In this document: positions 8,654 to 16,506 of the stretch, piece after piece
Position numbering within the stretch: position 1 is the stretch's first letter
Layout of the letters: each line of letters begins with the position of its first letter
NCBI GenBank assembly: GCA_022984795.1
Contig: JALIHJ010000020.1
Location: 1 to 64,000 of the forward strand
DNA: 64,000 bases
Direction of reading: 5' to 3'
Origin: Fabrea salina
Lineage: Eukaryota; Ciliophora; Heterotrichea; Heterotrichida; Fabreidae
Program-made: the position numbers and the translations under genes
The notes under the pieces: model-generated
The model's input: only the letters and a program-made list of their open reading frames with translations
Told to the model about the DNA's origin: nothing
The model's database searches: none

Positions 8654-10531
8654 ATGCTGGGGGTTATGCTGTTGACGGCAAGCATGGCAGCTGAAGCACT
8701 GACGTGCATGGAGGCTCTAAATAACTTGGCAAGTTTAGAGTACCCTGACGCTAAGTTGATGCTTTACTACTCAGGAAGGGACTTCGACCAACTAGGCCAG
8801 TATGACGAATGCAATCGACTCTCTTCCTCAAAATACGTTTTGATCCAAACAACTTTTAGAGAAACCAACGCAGTTTTGGGGTTCTGTGGCCCCAAGGAAT
8901 GCAGCAGTCACGACTACAAAGAGGCTTCTCAGTACTTGATCTCCGAATTCGGACTGAGTGAAGTAATGGAAGGCAAGGAACTGAACTTCATTTTTTCGAA
9001 GGAGTACAACGATGAGCCCATGAGTGCAGGGGGAGTTTTTATGGTTATACTTTGGGTGTTAATTCTTTTGTTAGTGGGTTTGGGCACCTTTTTCGACCAG
9101 ATGGTGAAGAAAAACTCAGAAATAAAACTAGGTCCTGTTTCTTCGTTCCTGACAGTGTTTTCACTCATAGAAAACGGAAAGAAACTGTTCGGTTTGCCTG
9201 AGTCCTACGACAACCTCCAGCTTTTCAACGGAGTGAGGGTAGTGGGGATTTTCTGGATCGTTTATGGCCACTGCTACACCTACCAGTTTTTGGGAGCAAT
9301 ATCCAATCCCTTCACAGCTCTGGACTGGCTTAGTGACTTGAAGCATAAGTTTCCGGAAATGGGGCAGTACTTAGTGGACGTGTTCTTTTTGATGGCTGGA
9401 TTTTTATTGGCTTACTTGACAATAGCACAGCTGAAAGCCAAAAGAGGAAGAATGAACTGGTTTGTGTTTATCATTCACAGGTTTATTCGGATGATACCTA
9501 TTTACTGGTTTGCTCTGTTCAACTTTTTGCTTTTGCTGAGGTACATAGGTTCAGGTCCTCAGTGGCCTCTTTACGGAGATGCAAATGGCGTAGGCTGCCA
9601 AACCTACTGGTGGTCAAACATGATTTTCTTGAACAACTTTTTTCCAGCCCACGAGTTCAGTTGCATGGGGTGGACTTGGTACATAGCTAACGATGTTCAG
9701 TTTTACTGCATGGCACCCATTGTGCTCATACTTTACTATAGAAACAAGCTTTGGGGCTACTTGGCTTGCTTCACTTTGTTTGCTGTAAACTTCATTTCAA
9801 TAGGAACAATAAGTTCAGTGAACGACTTCACTCCAACTATTTTAGACGGACTCTCGAACAAAGACCAGTTTCTGTACTTATACATTAAACCCTACACCAG
9901 AATGGCACCTTACATCATGGGATTAATGATTGGGTTCATGTACAGGTCCTATTGCGACATGAACCCTTCGCCAAACAAAGAGTACGAGCAACTTGAAGAA
10001 GGCGCTCCTAAAACAAATAACTACGTGCACCCCATTACTCGTCTTGAGCTTCTGTGCACTAAGTGGGTTTTCAACAGATGGCTGAGGTACTTGGCTTACA
10101 TCGCAGGGTTGACTTTGATGTTTACTATTGGTTTGCTTCCTTACCAACTTGATAAGCACGGCCAAGACTACTGGACACAATCACAGAAATCAGCCTTTTT
10201 GACCTTTGAGCACTTTGCCTTTAGTCTTGGGTTTTCGCTGATTCTGATTCCTATGTTGCTGGGCTACTGCAGAGGACTTCTTTATGTGCTGACAATAAGG
10301 TACCTAGCACCTATTGCAAAAATTACTTTTTCAATTTACGTGGTCCACCCCATAGTGATATACTGGTACGTGTTCAGCAAAGACCAGGCACTTTACTTGC
10401 AAGAACTGGACATTTTCATGCACTTCTTGGCAACTAGCCTTATTTCTGTGTTCCTTGGAGGCTTGCTGTCTTTGATGGTTGAAAGCCCAATACTTACCTT
10501 GGAAAAGAAGTACCTCAGGAAAGGCCACTAA
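8654..10531 (+). CDS. NRF-6-type membrane acyltransferase (acyltransferase 3 family)
   Basis: 625 residues, paralogue of the gene at 6126-8012 with the same plan: a leader, a lumenal Cys-bearing NRF domain (CGPKECSS motif near residue 80), then a multi-pass acyltransferase-3 domain. The conserved His lies in NGVRVVGIFWIVYGHCYTY, and the WYIANDVQFY segment is shared. The short hydrophobic N-terminus starting MLGVMLLTASMAAEA is a plausible signal peptide and fixes the start. Divergence between the two copies is high, so the duplication is old. Confidence 0.9.
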   Translation: MLGVMLLTASMAAEALTCMEALNNLASLEYPDAKLMLYYSGRDFDQLGQYDECNRLSSSKYVLIQTTFRETNAVLGFCGPKECSSHDYKEASQYLISEFGLSEVMEGKELNFIFSKEYNDEPMSAGGVFMVILWVLILLLVGLGTFFDQMVKKNSEIKLGPVSSFLTVFSLIENGKKLFGLPESYDNLQLFNGVRVVGIFWIVYGHCYTYQFLGAISNPFTALDWLSDLKHKFPEMGQYLVDVFFLMAGFLLAYLTIAQLKAKRGRMNWFVFIIHRFIRMIPIYWFALFNFLLLLRYIGSGPQWPLYGDANGVGCQTYWWSNMIFLNNFFPAHEFSCMGWTWYIANDVQFYCMAPIVLILYYRNKLWGYLACFTLFAVNFISIGTISSVNDFTPTILDGLSNKDQFLYLYIKPYTRMAPYIMGLMIGFMYRSYCDMNPSPNKEYEQLEEGAPKTNNYVHPITRLELLCTKWVFNRWLRYLAYIAGLTLMFTIGLLPYQLDKHGQDYWTQSQKSAFLTFEHFAFSLGFSLILIPMLLGYCRGLLYVLTIRYLAPIAKITFSIYVVHPIVIYWYVFSKDQALYLQELDIFMHFLATSLISVFLGGLLSLMVESPILTLEKKYLRKGH

Positions 10532-10560
10532 TAAGTAATTTAGAACATTCAGTAATTATA

Positions 10561-10956
10561 TTAATCTAAGCCAACGAAGTCACTCATGGAAAGTTCTTGC
10601 TTGAGTTTTTGGAGTGCTTGACTGTGGTTTTTGTACACTAGGTGGACGTAGCAGAAGTCCCTAGCGAGCACTGTTGAGATGCCCAGAGTAAGGATCTTGA
10701 AAGCTGCAGAAGAAGGACCTTTGCTTGTCAAAAAGCGTCCTGACTTGATAAGCAAGCCAGTAAGCACAGCCAATGACAAAAAGGCACCGGCATTCACAGT
10801 TAGTTTTTGGGACTTAATGTTTGAGGCAAGTAGTTTTTGGTTGCGCCTCATTTTCCAGTACCTTTTGTCGAGTTCAGAAAGAAAAGCCAACTTCTTGCTG
10901 AAGTCAGGAGCTACTTTGGAGTAAACTAGAGTTTTGAAACTTAGATTGTTTTCCAT
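10561..10956 (-). CDS. Small predicted membrane protein, unknown
   Basis: 131 residues. Two hydrophobic stretches (about residues 53-70, LTVNAGAFLSLAVLTGLLI, and 84-100) are separated by a basic loop, and both ends are charged. The length, basic N-terminal half and paired hydrophobic helices are compatible with a peroxisomal or mitochondrial membrane protein, but no family motif is clear. Its start codon is only 3 bp from that of the divergent TBC gene. Confidence 0.7.
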   Translation of the reverse strand: MENNLSFKTLVYSKVAPDFSKKLAFLSELDKRYWKMRRNQKLLASNIKSQKLTVNAGAFLSLAVLTGLLIKSGRFLTSKGPSSAAFKILTLGISTVLARDFCYVHLVYKNHSQALQKLKQELSMSDFVGLD

Positions 10957-10959
10957 TTA

Positions 10960-11949
10960 ATGGAATTTTCACCACGCAAAAAACCATCAGAGTTCGTAGA
11001 CAAGTTAGGGTTTGTGTCAAGCAGTCCTGCTCGTTATGAGTCCAATGCTTTGAAGGAAAACGCCAGGATTGAAAAGTGGCAATGTATTTTAGAAAACTGG
11101 GAGTACCACAAAACCAAAAAACTCAAAAAACTAAGAAAAAGGTGCAGGAAAGGAATTCCGGGGTTGCTGCGGGGAAGGGCCTGGTACAAAATGGCTGAGT
11201 GCGAGCAAGTGAAGGCACAGTACAGAGACCACCTGTACTTTAGATTAAGCAACATGGAAGAAAACCCTACTCACATGAAAGACATTCAAAAGGACATTGA
11301 CAGAACCTTTCCACACCATATACTCTTCAGAGAACCTGGAGGCCAAGAAAAGCTTTTGCAGGTGCTCCGGGCATATGCAATCTTTGACCCTGAGCTGGGC
11401 TACTGCCAAGGCATGGCTTACATAGCCGCTTTGCTTTTGATTTACTTAAACGAAGAGTCTGCTTTTTGGGTGTTAGTGTCTTTACTCAACAGGTTCAACC
11501 TCAGGTCAATGTTTACATCTGGGATGAGAGGAGTTTACTCCAACCTTTACAAAGCCAACGTGTTCTTTAAAAGCTTCTTTCCTGACTTGTGGAAGCACTT
11601 CAGGCAGGAGGAATTCCACACACCTATGTTTGCAACTCAGTGGTTCATGACTTTGTTTAGTTGTTCTTTTCCCAGCAGTACAGTACTTAGAATTTGGGAC
11701 TGCTTTATTTTGGACGGACCTAAAGTCTTGTTCAGAGTCTTTTTGGCTTTTTTAAAGATAAACAAACCAGAGTTTCTGCACTTGTCCTTTGAAGAACTCC
11801 ACCAAACATTGAAGGTCAAGGAGTCCCAAATTAACGAGGACGAATTAATGAGGACTGCTTTTAACTTGCGCATAACTAAGAGACAACTTGTGGACCTAGA
11901 ACAGGAGTTCTCAGAGAACCCCAACCCCAAAGTACTCAACTGGAGCTAA
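10960..11949 (+). CDS. TBC-domain Rab GTPase-activating protein
   Basis: 329 residues, nearly all TBC domain. The arginine-finger motif is seen as DIQKDIDRTFPHH (IxxDxxR) near residue 110, and the glutamine-finger motif as GYCQGM near residue 145. RGIPGLLRGRAWY-type sequence marks the domain start. Both catalytic fingers are present, so it should stimulate GTP hydrolysis by a Rab and act in vesicle traffic; the Rab is unknown. A short basic N-terminal segment precedes the domain. Confidence 0.93.
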   Translation: MEFSPRKKPSEFVDKLGFVSSSPARYESNALKENARIEKWQCILENWEYHKTKKLKKLRKRCRKGIPGLLRGRAWYKMAECEQVKAQYRDHLYFRLSNMEENPTHMKDIQKDIDRTFPHHILFREPGGQEKLLQVLRAYAIFDPELGYCQGMAYIAALLLIYLNEESAFWVLVSLLNRFNLRSMFTSGMRGVYSNLYKANVFFKSFFPDLWKHFRQEEFHTPMFATQWFMTLFSCSFPSSTVLRIWDCFILDGPKVLFRVFLAFLKINKPEFLHLSFEELHQTLKVKESQINEDELMRTAFNLRITKRQLVDLEQEFSENPNPKVLNWS

Positions 11950-11976
11950 ACTAGCCCTATTAACTAGATAATAAAT

Positions 11977-12615
11977 ATGGGCCGCAGACCTGCAAGGTGC
12001 TACCGCTATATCAAGGACAAACCTTACCCCAAATCTAGATTCTGCCGTGGTGTACCCGACCCTAGACTGAGGATCTACGACAACGGTTTGAAAAAAGCCA
12101 GCTCTGACTTGTTCCCCTGCACCATCCACTTGATTTCTGGCGAAAAAGAACATGTGTCTTCCGAAGCACTAGAGGCTGCCCGCATTACTTGCAACAAATA
12201 CTTAATCAAAAGAACCACCAAAGAAGGGTTCCACATGAGGATTCGCATTCATCCTTGGCACGTGCTGAGAATCAACAAGATGCTTAGTTGTGCAGGAGCA
12301 GACAGACTCCAAACAGGAATGAGGCACGCTTTCGGAAAACCCGTGGGCAAGGTGGCAAGGATGTTCCCAGGAGACATTATCATGAGTGTCAGAACTAAAG
12401 AACAGAACGTGAAACACGCATACACTGCCTTGAAAAGAGCAAGTTTCAAGATTGCAGGCAGACACTACATCAAAGAAAGCAAGAAGTGGGGATTCACAAA
12501 ACTCGACAAGGAAGAGTACGAACGTCTCAGAGACGAAGGCAGGTTGATTCCAGATGGCGTGAATGTCAAAACTATTTCTCTCCACGGACCCTTGTCTAGA
12601 CTAGGAATATACTAA
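11977..12615 (+). CDS. RPL10: 60S ribosomal protein L10 (uL16)
   Basis: 212 residues, the usual length, starting [21 protein letters not shown] as in all eukaryotic uL16 proteins. The P-site loop region ([19 protein letters not shown]) is intact. It sits near the peptidyl-transferase centre of the large subunit. No intron. It is 27 bp after the TBC gene and 5 bp before the B9D2 gene on the same strand. Confidence 0.98.
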   Translation: MGRRPARCYRYIKDKPYPKSRFCRGVPDPRLRIYDNGLKKASSDLFPCTIHLISGEKEHVSSEALEAARITCNKYLIKRTTKEGFHMRIRIHPWHVLRINKMLSCAGADRLQTGMRHAFGKPVGKVARMFPGDIIMSVRTKEQNVKHAYTALKRASFKIAGRHYIKESKKWGFTKLDKEEYERLRDEGRLIPDGVNVKTISLHGPLSRLGIY

Positions 12616-12620
12616 TTTAA

Positions 12621-13184
12621 ATGGACTCTTTGTTCAGAACCCCGCAACTCCACTTAATAGGAGAAATCAAAGGTGCTTCTGGATTCAAGTCAAGCAAAGT
12701 TTACTCAAGGGTAGCTTTTATTTAGTGGAAAGTGCACGTCGGGAACAACTGGCAATTATTAGACGGAAACGATGCAGGGGAAACCTTTTACGACAGTTCT
12801 GCGCACCTTCAAGACTTAAGTGTTTTCGAGCACCCTATAAATGCGCACTATTCCTGCAAAAGCGTCACAGGGTGGCCCAGAATATATGTGGAAGTTTGGG
12901 GAGTGGATGAGTACGGAAGACACAGCATCTACGGGTACGGAGTAGTGAGTGTTCCGTGCTCTCCAGGAAACTACAACCTAGAGATTCCCATGTGGAGGCC
13001 AGAAGGCACCACTTTCCAGAAATTCGCGAGTTTCTTTTTAGGTGCTAACCCTGAACTCAGTTACACTAATGTAGTTTTATCTGCTAATGACAGATTTGGA
13101 ATGCAGTGTGTGAGCACTGGTTCTGTCCAAGTTCGGCTAGGTGTGGTCACTAAAGACTTTAACTTGCACGGAGTTTGTAGTTAA
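12621..13184 (+). CDS. B9D2: B9 domain-containing protein 2, ciliary transition zone
   Basis: After removal of the 15-nt intron at 12711-12725, exon 1 (MDSLFRTPQLHLIGEIKGASGF...) joins exon 2 to give YSRWKVHVGNNWQLL, matching the B9D2 pattern (CKWGVHTGGAWKLL in animals). The 182-residue product is one complete B9 domain of normal size, with hallmark WPRIYVEVWGVDEYGR and GYGVVSVP. B9D2 works with B9D1 and MKS1 in the transition-zone gate at the ciliary base. Plain ORF reading starts it wrongly in the second exon. Confidence 0.92.
12711..12725 (+). other. 15-nt spliceosomal intron in B9D2
   Basis: GTAGCTTTTATTTAG, with an in-frame TAG if retained. Its removal reconstructs a conserved stretch of the B9 domain, which is strong independent evidence. 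T9-A10 is shared with the other introns. Confidence 0.92.
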
Positions 13185-13196
13185 TTAATATGAATT

Positions 13197-14450
13197 TTAC
13201 TTAAGTTCATTTATTCTTTTTTTACTTCTTTCAAACCTCCTTTTAATCTCGTTTTTACAGAAAACTTGCATGTGAGTAGAGTAGAGCTGCGACTCTATCC
13301 AAGTGTGCCACTTGTGGAAAGGGACTTGGTCTTTCAGGGCTTTTTTGTACAGTTCTTCAAATGGCAAGTTTTTTTCTTTTTTCAAAAGTGGCGAGTTCAT
13401 CTTAACAGCTTCGCCTGCAAAGTAAAAGTACTGCTTGTCAGCAAACTGGTTGAAGTTGGTTTCGTTCCTTCTGAAGTAGCAGTGTTCAATCGGGCCTTCG
13501 ATCTCCAGTCTTTTTTTGTTCTTGTTCAAGAAAATTTTATCTTCGTCTAAAAAGGAATCTTCGTCCAAACTCGCCAGCTCGGTTTTCAGTGAAAATGACT
13601 GATGTCTGGGTGTTTTGGACTTTGTTTTTAAGTTTCTTTGTTCTGCAATCATAAGTTCTTCTTGTAAGTGCTCAGCTCTGGTGCTGGCTAGGGCGTACAT
13701 TTTCGAGGTATCATCAAGGCTTTTCTGCATGCTTTCTAATTCTGAATTCAACTCTTCAACTTGGTTTTTGAGCGAGTTGTTTTGTTCAACTAACTTGCTT
13801 TGTTCTGCTTCTAGTTTTTTTACTTGGTTTTTGAGTGAGTTGTTGGTTCCTTCAGAGTGTCTGAGTGACTCTTCTAGTTTCTCTAGTTGGGTTTCTAGGT
13901 CTTTGTTTTCTTTGGAGAGTTGTTTAAGTGCAGAGGAGTGCTGGTCTTTGAGTTGCTGGAGTTGGGAGTTGTGTTGTTGGGCCAAGTCAGCTTTTTCTTC
14001 AGAAAGAGCTTTGAGTTTGCTCAGTTCTTTCTGCAGTTGGTGGTTTTCTACTTGGAGTTGATTAGCATGATCTTCAGAATGTACCATTTCAGTGTGTAGT
14101 TTCAGGTAGTTTTTTTCTGCTTCTTCAAGTCTTTCTTCAAGGATTTGGACTTCATTTTGCAGAGAAATTCTACGATCACTTTCTCTCACTCGAGTCTCTT
14201 CCTCTTCGTTTCTAAGGTCTTCGTTTTTTTGGAGAAGCATCCTTGCAATTCCTACAGCTGCTTGGAGTTCCCTTTCTTTTTCAGTCAGCAATGAAACTAT
14301 TTCTTTGTACTTTGCTCCAATATCCTCTTCATCAGATTCCAAACTGTTGTCCAGAAGTGACACTTCTAGTTGGTTAGAAATAGAGTCAAGCATTTCTTTG
14401 AGTTCTTCTTGGTCTGCGTCTGAGAAGTCTTCACTTCCTAGTGTTTCCAT
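13197..14450 (-). CDS. Coiled-coil protein with CC1-box-like motif, tandem paralogue A
   Basis: 417 residues. An acidic N-terminus is followed by LQAAVGIARMLLQKNEDL (about residues 62-79), which resembles the CC1 box of dynein adaptors (BICD, BICDR, Spindly, TRAK), and then a long coiled coil to about residue 270. The C-terminal 140 residues form a different, basic domain with aromatic residues (FHKWHTWIESQLYSTH) that I do not recognise. The coiled coil shares a 303-bp identical tract with the neighbouring paralogue B. By family analogy it may link dynein or kinesin to cargo; this is inference from the motif only. Confidence 0.85.
   Translation of the reverse strand: METLGSEDFSDADQEELKEMLDSISNQLEVSLLDNSLESDEEDIGAKYKEIVSLLTEKERELQAAVGIARMLLQKNEDLRNEEEETRVRESDRRISLQNEVQILEERLEEAEKNYLKLHTEMVHSEDHANQLQVENHQLQKELSKLKALSEEKADLAQQHNSQLQQLKDQHSSALKQLSKENKDLETQLEKLEESLRHSEGTNNSLKNQVKKLEAEQSKLVEQNNSLKNQVEELNSELESMQKSLDDTSKMYALASTRAEHLQEELMIAEQRNLKTKSKTPRHQSFSLKTELASLDEDSFLDEDKIFLNKNKKRLEIEGPIEHCYFRRNETNFNQFADKQYFYFAGEAVKMNSPLLKKEKNLPFEELYKKALKDQVPFHKWHTWIESQLYSTHMQVFCKNEIKRRFERSKKRINELK
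13746..14048. repeat. 303-bp identical tract, copy in paralogue A
   Basis: By eye every base matches 15556-15858. It encodes the middle of the coiled coil (from NHQLQKELSKLK to NQVEEL). Flanks diverge at once on both sides, as after gene conversion. Confidence 0.9.
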
Positions 14451-14481
14451 TTTATTTTATTTAACAAAACCATTCTTAGAG

Positions 14482-16266
14482 TTAATTAATGATTCTAATG
14501 TCAATAGCCTTTGACTTCTTGGAGCTGTTTTCTTGGTAGTGCTTTATTTTGAAACTGAACCTAAAAGACTTGTCTTTCAAAACAGCTCTTTTAAACCTTT
14601 TGTAGTCAATTCCTGACAAAATAATATCGTCTTCGCACAAAAATATGTCTTTTTTGTCTTTATCACAACAAATAAACCCAAACCGTTTCTTAACGATGTA
14701 GAACTTCAAACTCCCAGTGAACCTTTTCTGAGTAGCAGTTTCAACGTGGAACTCCCCTCTTCTTTGTCGTTTCATCAGCCTCTTGCTTAACCTTCCACTT
14801 TGTTCTAGGGTGTTTTTTGGTTCTTCGTTTGCTTTTTGGGACTTTAAAGTTGAGCAGTACTCAGGCAAACCTCCTAAGGTGAACCTTCTGGGTTTCGAAG
14901 CTAACGGAGGAGGAGTTAGTTCTTTGTTTGAGTCAATTAAGTTTTCGTGCGAAGTTTTTAAGTCTGCATTTTGGGGAGTTAGGGACTTAGAAGTTTTTTT
15001 CCCGAGACTTAAAGCTAGGTGGAAATTTTCAATGGGAATTTTTTTGTTGAAAAATAAGTTTTTTTGCCTCAAGTTCTTTTCTGAAGAAACTTTAAACACT
15101 TTTAGGCCCTCAATTGTCTTTTCAAGTGAAGGACTTTTTAGTTCTGAACAAACTTTCTTCAGCTCTGTTTCACTCAGTTCAGTAAAGTCTGAGCCTTCAA
15201 GGGGTTTTTCACTTAAAACCAAGTACTGCGGACTTTGTGAAGGCTTGAAAAAGATTTCAGTTGGTCCTTTGACTTCTAAAGGCAAACTTTGTTCAGTATT
15301 GAACCTTGAAGTACTTAAGAATACTTGGTCTTCATCAATGAGTTGGTCTGTGCCCAAACTTGCAAGTTCTAAGTCAAGGGAAAATGTTTGGTGCTTGGGA
15401 CTTTCAAGCTGGTCTTTTAAGTTGCACTGTTCAAGAATGTTGATTTCTTCTTCCAACCTTTCAATTTTCGAAAGACTATGCCAGTACTTTTTTGACTTTT
15501 CCTCCACTTCTTTCCTCATCTCGTTCACTCTAGACTTAGTTTCAAAGTTCTCGTTATTCAACTCTTCAACTTGGTTTTTGAGCGAGTTGTTTTGTTCAAC
15601 TAACTTGCTTTGTTCTGCTTCTAGTTTTTTTACTTGGTTTTTGAGTGAGTTGTTGGTTCCTTCAGAGTGTCTGAGTGACTCTTCTAGTTTCTCTAGTTGG
15701 GTTTCTAGGTCTTTGTTTTCTTTGGAGAGTTGTTTAAGTGCAGAGGAGTGCTGGTCTTTGAGTTGCTGGAGTTGGGAGTTGTGTTGTTGGGCCAAGTCAG
15801 CTTTTTCTTCAGAAAGAGCTTTGAGTTTGCTCAGTTCTTTCTGCAGTTGGTGGTTTTCAGTTTGAGTTAAAGTTAGTTGTTCCTTAGCTTGTTTAAAATT
15901 TTGATGTTCACTTAGGAACTTTTGTTCAGTTTCTTTCAGCTTATTGTCTAAGCTTTGTATTTCTTGTTGCAAGTTGGCTCTGCGCAGCCCCTCTTTTTCT
16001 AAAGTTTCTTTTTCTAGCAAGTCTAGTTCTTCGTTTTTTTGAAGTAGCATTTTAGCTATATGTATAGCAGCGTGCAATTCTTTTTCCCTTTCTTCTAAAC
16101 GATACTTCAAGTCTTCAACACTCGAATTTAAGTCTGGATCCTCAGAAGTACCTTTGATAAGTTTGTTGGAGTCAGAGGTTTCTAGTTCTTCGGATAAAAA
16201 ATTAAGCATCTCACGTAGTTGGTGGTGGTCTGTTTCTGAAAAGTCTTCACTACTTAGAGTTTCCAT
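14482..16266 (-). CDS. Coiled-coil (CC1-box-like) protein fused to a cold-shock-like domain, paralogue B
   Basis: 594 residues. The N-terminus (METLSSEDFSETD) and the CC1-box-like motif (LHAAIHIAKMLLQKNEEL) match paralogue A, and the coiled coil runs to about residue 285. A low-complexity, Ser- and Lys-rich linker follows. The last 75 residues read GSLKFYIVKKRFGFI.., then KDIFLCEDDI and a final strand pair ending AIDIRI. The order and spacing fit a cold-shock domain, with an RNP1-like KRFGFI and RNP2-like DIFLCE. Such domains bind single-stranded RNA or DNA. A motor-adaptor-like coil joined to a nucleic-acid-binding fold suggests an mRNA or RNP transport adaptor, an inference. The stop is TAA. 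Confidence 0.85.
   Translation of the reverse strand: METLSSEDFSETDHHQLREMLNFLSEELETSDSNKLIKGTSEDPDLNSSVEDLKYRLEEREKELHAAIHIAKMLLQKNEELDLLEKETLEKEGLRRANLQQEIQSLDNKLKETEQKFLSEHQNFKQAKEQLTLTQTENHQLQKELSKLKALSEEKADLAQQHNSQLQQLKDQHSSALKQLSKENKDLETQLEKLEESLRHSEGTNNSLKNQVKKLEAEQSKLVEQNNSLKNQVEELNNENFETKSRVNEMRKEVEEKSKKYWHSLSKIERLEEEINILEQCNLKDQLESPKHQTFSLDLELASLGTDQLIDEDQVFLSTSRFNTEQSLPLEVKGPTEIFFKPSQSPQYLVLSEKPLEGSDFTELSETELKKVCSELKSPSLEKTIEGLKVFKVSSEKNLRQKNLFFNKKIPIENFHLALSLGKKTSKSLTPQNADLKTSHENLIDSNKELTPPPLASKPRRFTLGGLPEYCSTLKSQKANEEPKNTLEQSGRLSKRLMKRQRRGEFHVETATQKRFTGSLKFYIVKKRFGFICCDKDKKDIFLCEDDIILSGIDYKRFKRAVLKDKSFRFSFKIKHYQENSSKKSKAIDIRIIN
15556..15858. repeat. 303-bp identical tract, copy in paralogue B
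   Basis: Partner of 13746-14048, at a constant offset of 1,810 bp with no gaps. Confidence 0.9.
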
Positions 16267-16285
16267 AATTATTTATTCTCTCATT

Positions 16286-16300
16286 AAAACTCAGTGTTTT
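16286..16300 (+). repeat. Target-site duplication, left copy, of SINE-like copy 2
   Basis: AAAACTCAGTGTTTT, repeated identically at 16507-16521. In minus-strand reading this copy retains the old gene end: GAG TTT TAA. Confidence 0.8.
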
Positions 16301-16506
16301 GGAAAGCTGGTAGCGGTCGACTACCTGGTAGCAGAGGTGGTACTACCCTTGCCTGCACAAGGGGAGTCACGAGGGACCTGCGAGCCCGCGCACGCCATGC
16401 TATCAGATTAGCCGGAGGACAAGGAACACGTGGCCGCGGGCCCTACGGGGTATGGCTAGGACAGCTGACTGTGGTTTTCGAAAAACTCTTATTAATTTAT
16501 TAATTA
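16301..16506 (+). mobile_element. SINE-like insert, copy 2 (longer copy)
   Basis: About 206 bp of strikingly GC-rich sequence in an AT-rich spacer, flanked by a 15-bp perfect direct repeat. Its 3' half aligns in order with copy 1 (blocks CAAGGAACAC and GACAGCTGAC). It ends in an AT tail (TTATTAATTTATTAATT). The extra 5' part contains TAGCAGAGGTGG, close to a tRNA-type A box, and a stem CCCTTG/CAAGGG. No good B box is visible, so RNA polymerase III origin is unproven. It is not a known family to me. The insertion fell in the stop codon of the minus-strand gene 16403-17251 and supplies its last 30-odd codons. Confidence 0.75.

Noticed and set aside
14783-15865. 360-codon plus-strand frame opposite the coiled-coil gene
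   Set aside because: Ser/Cys/Phe-rich antisense shadow of Glu/Lys/Leu-rich coding; no domain.
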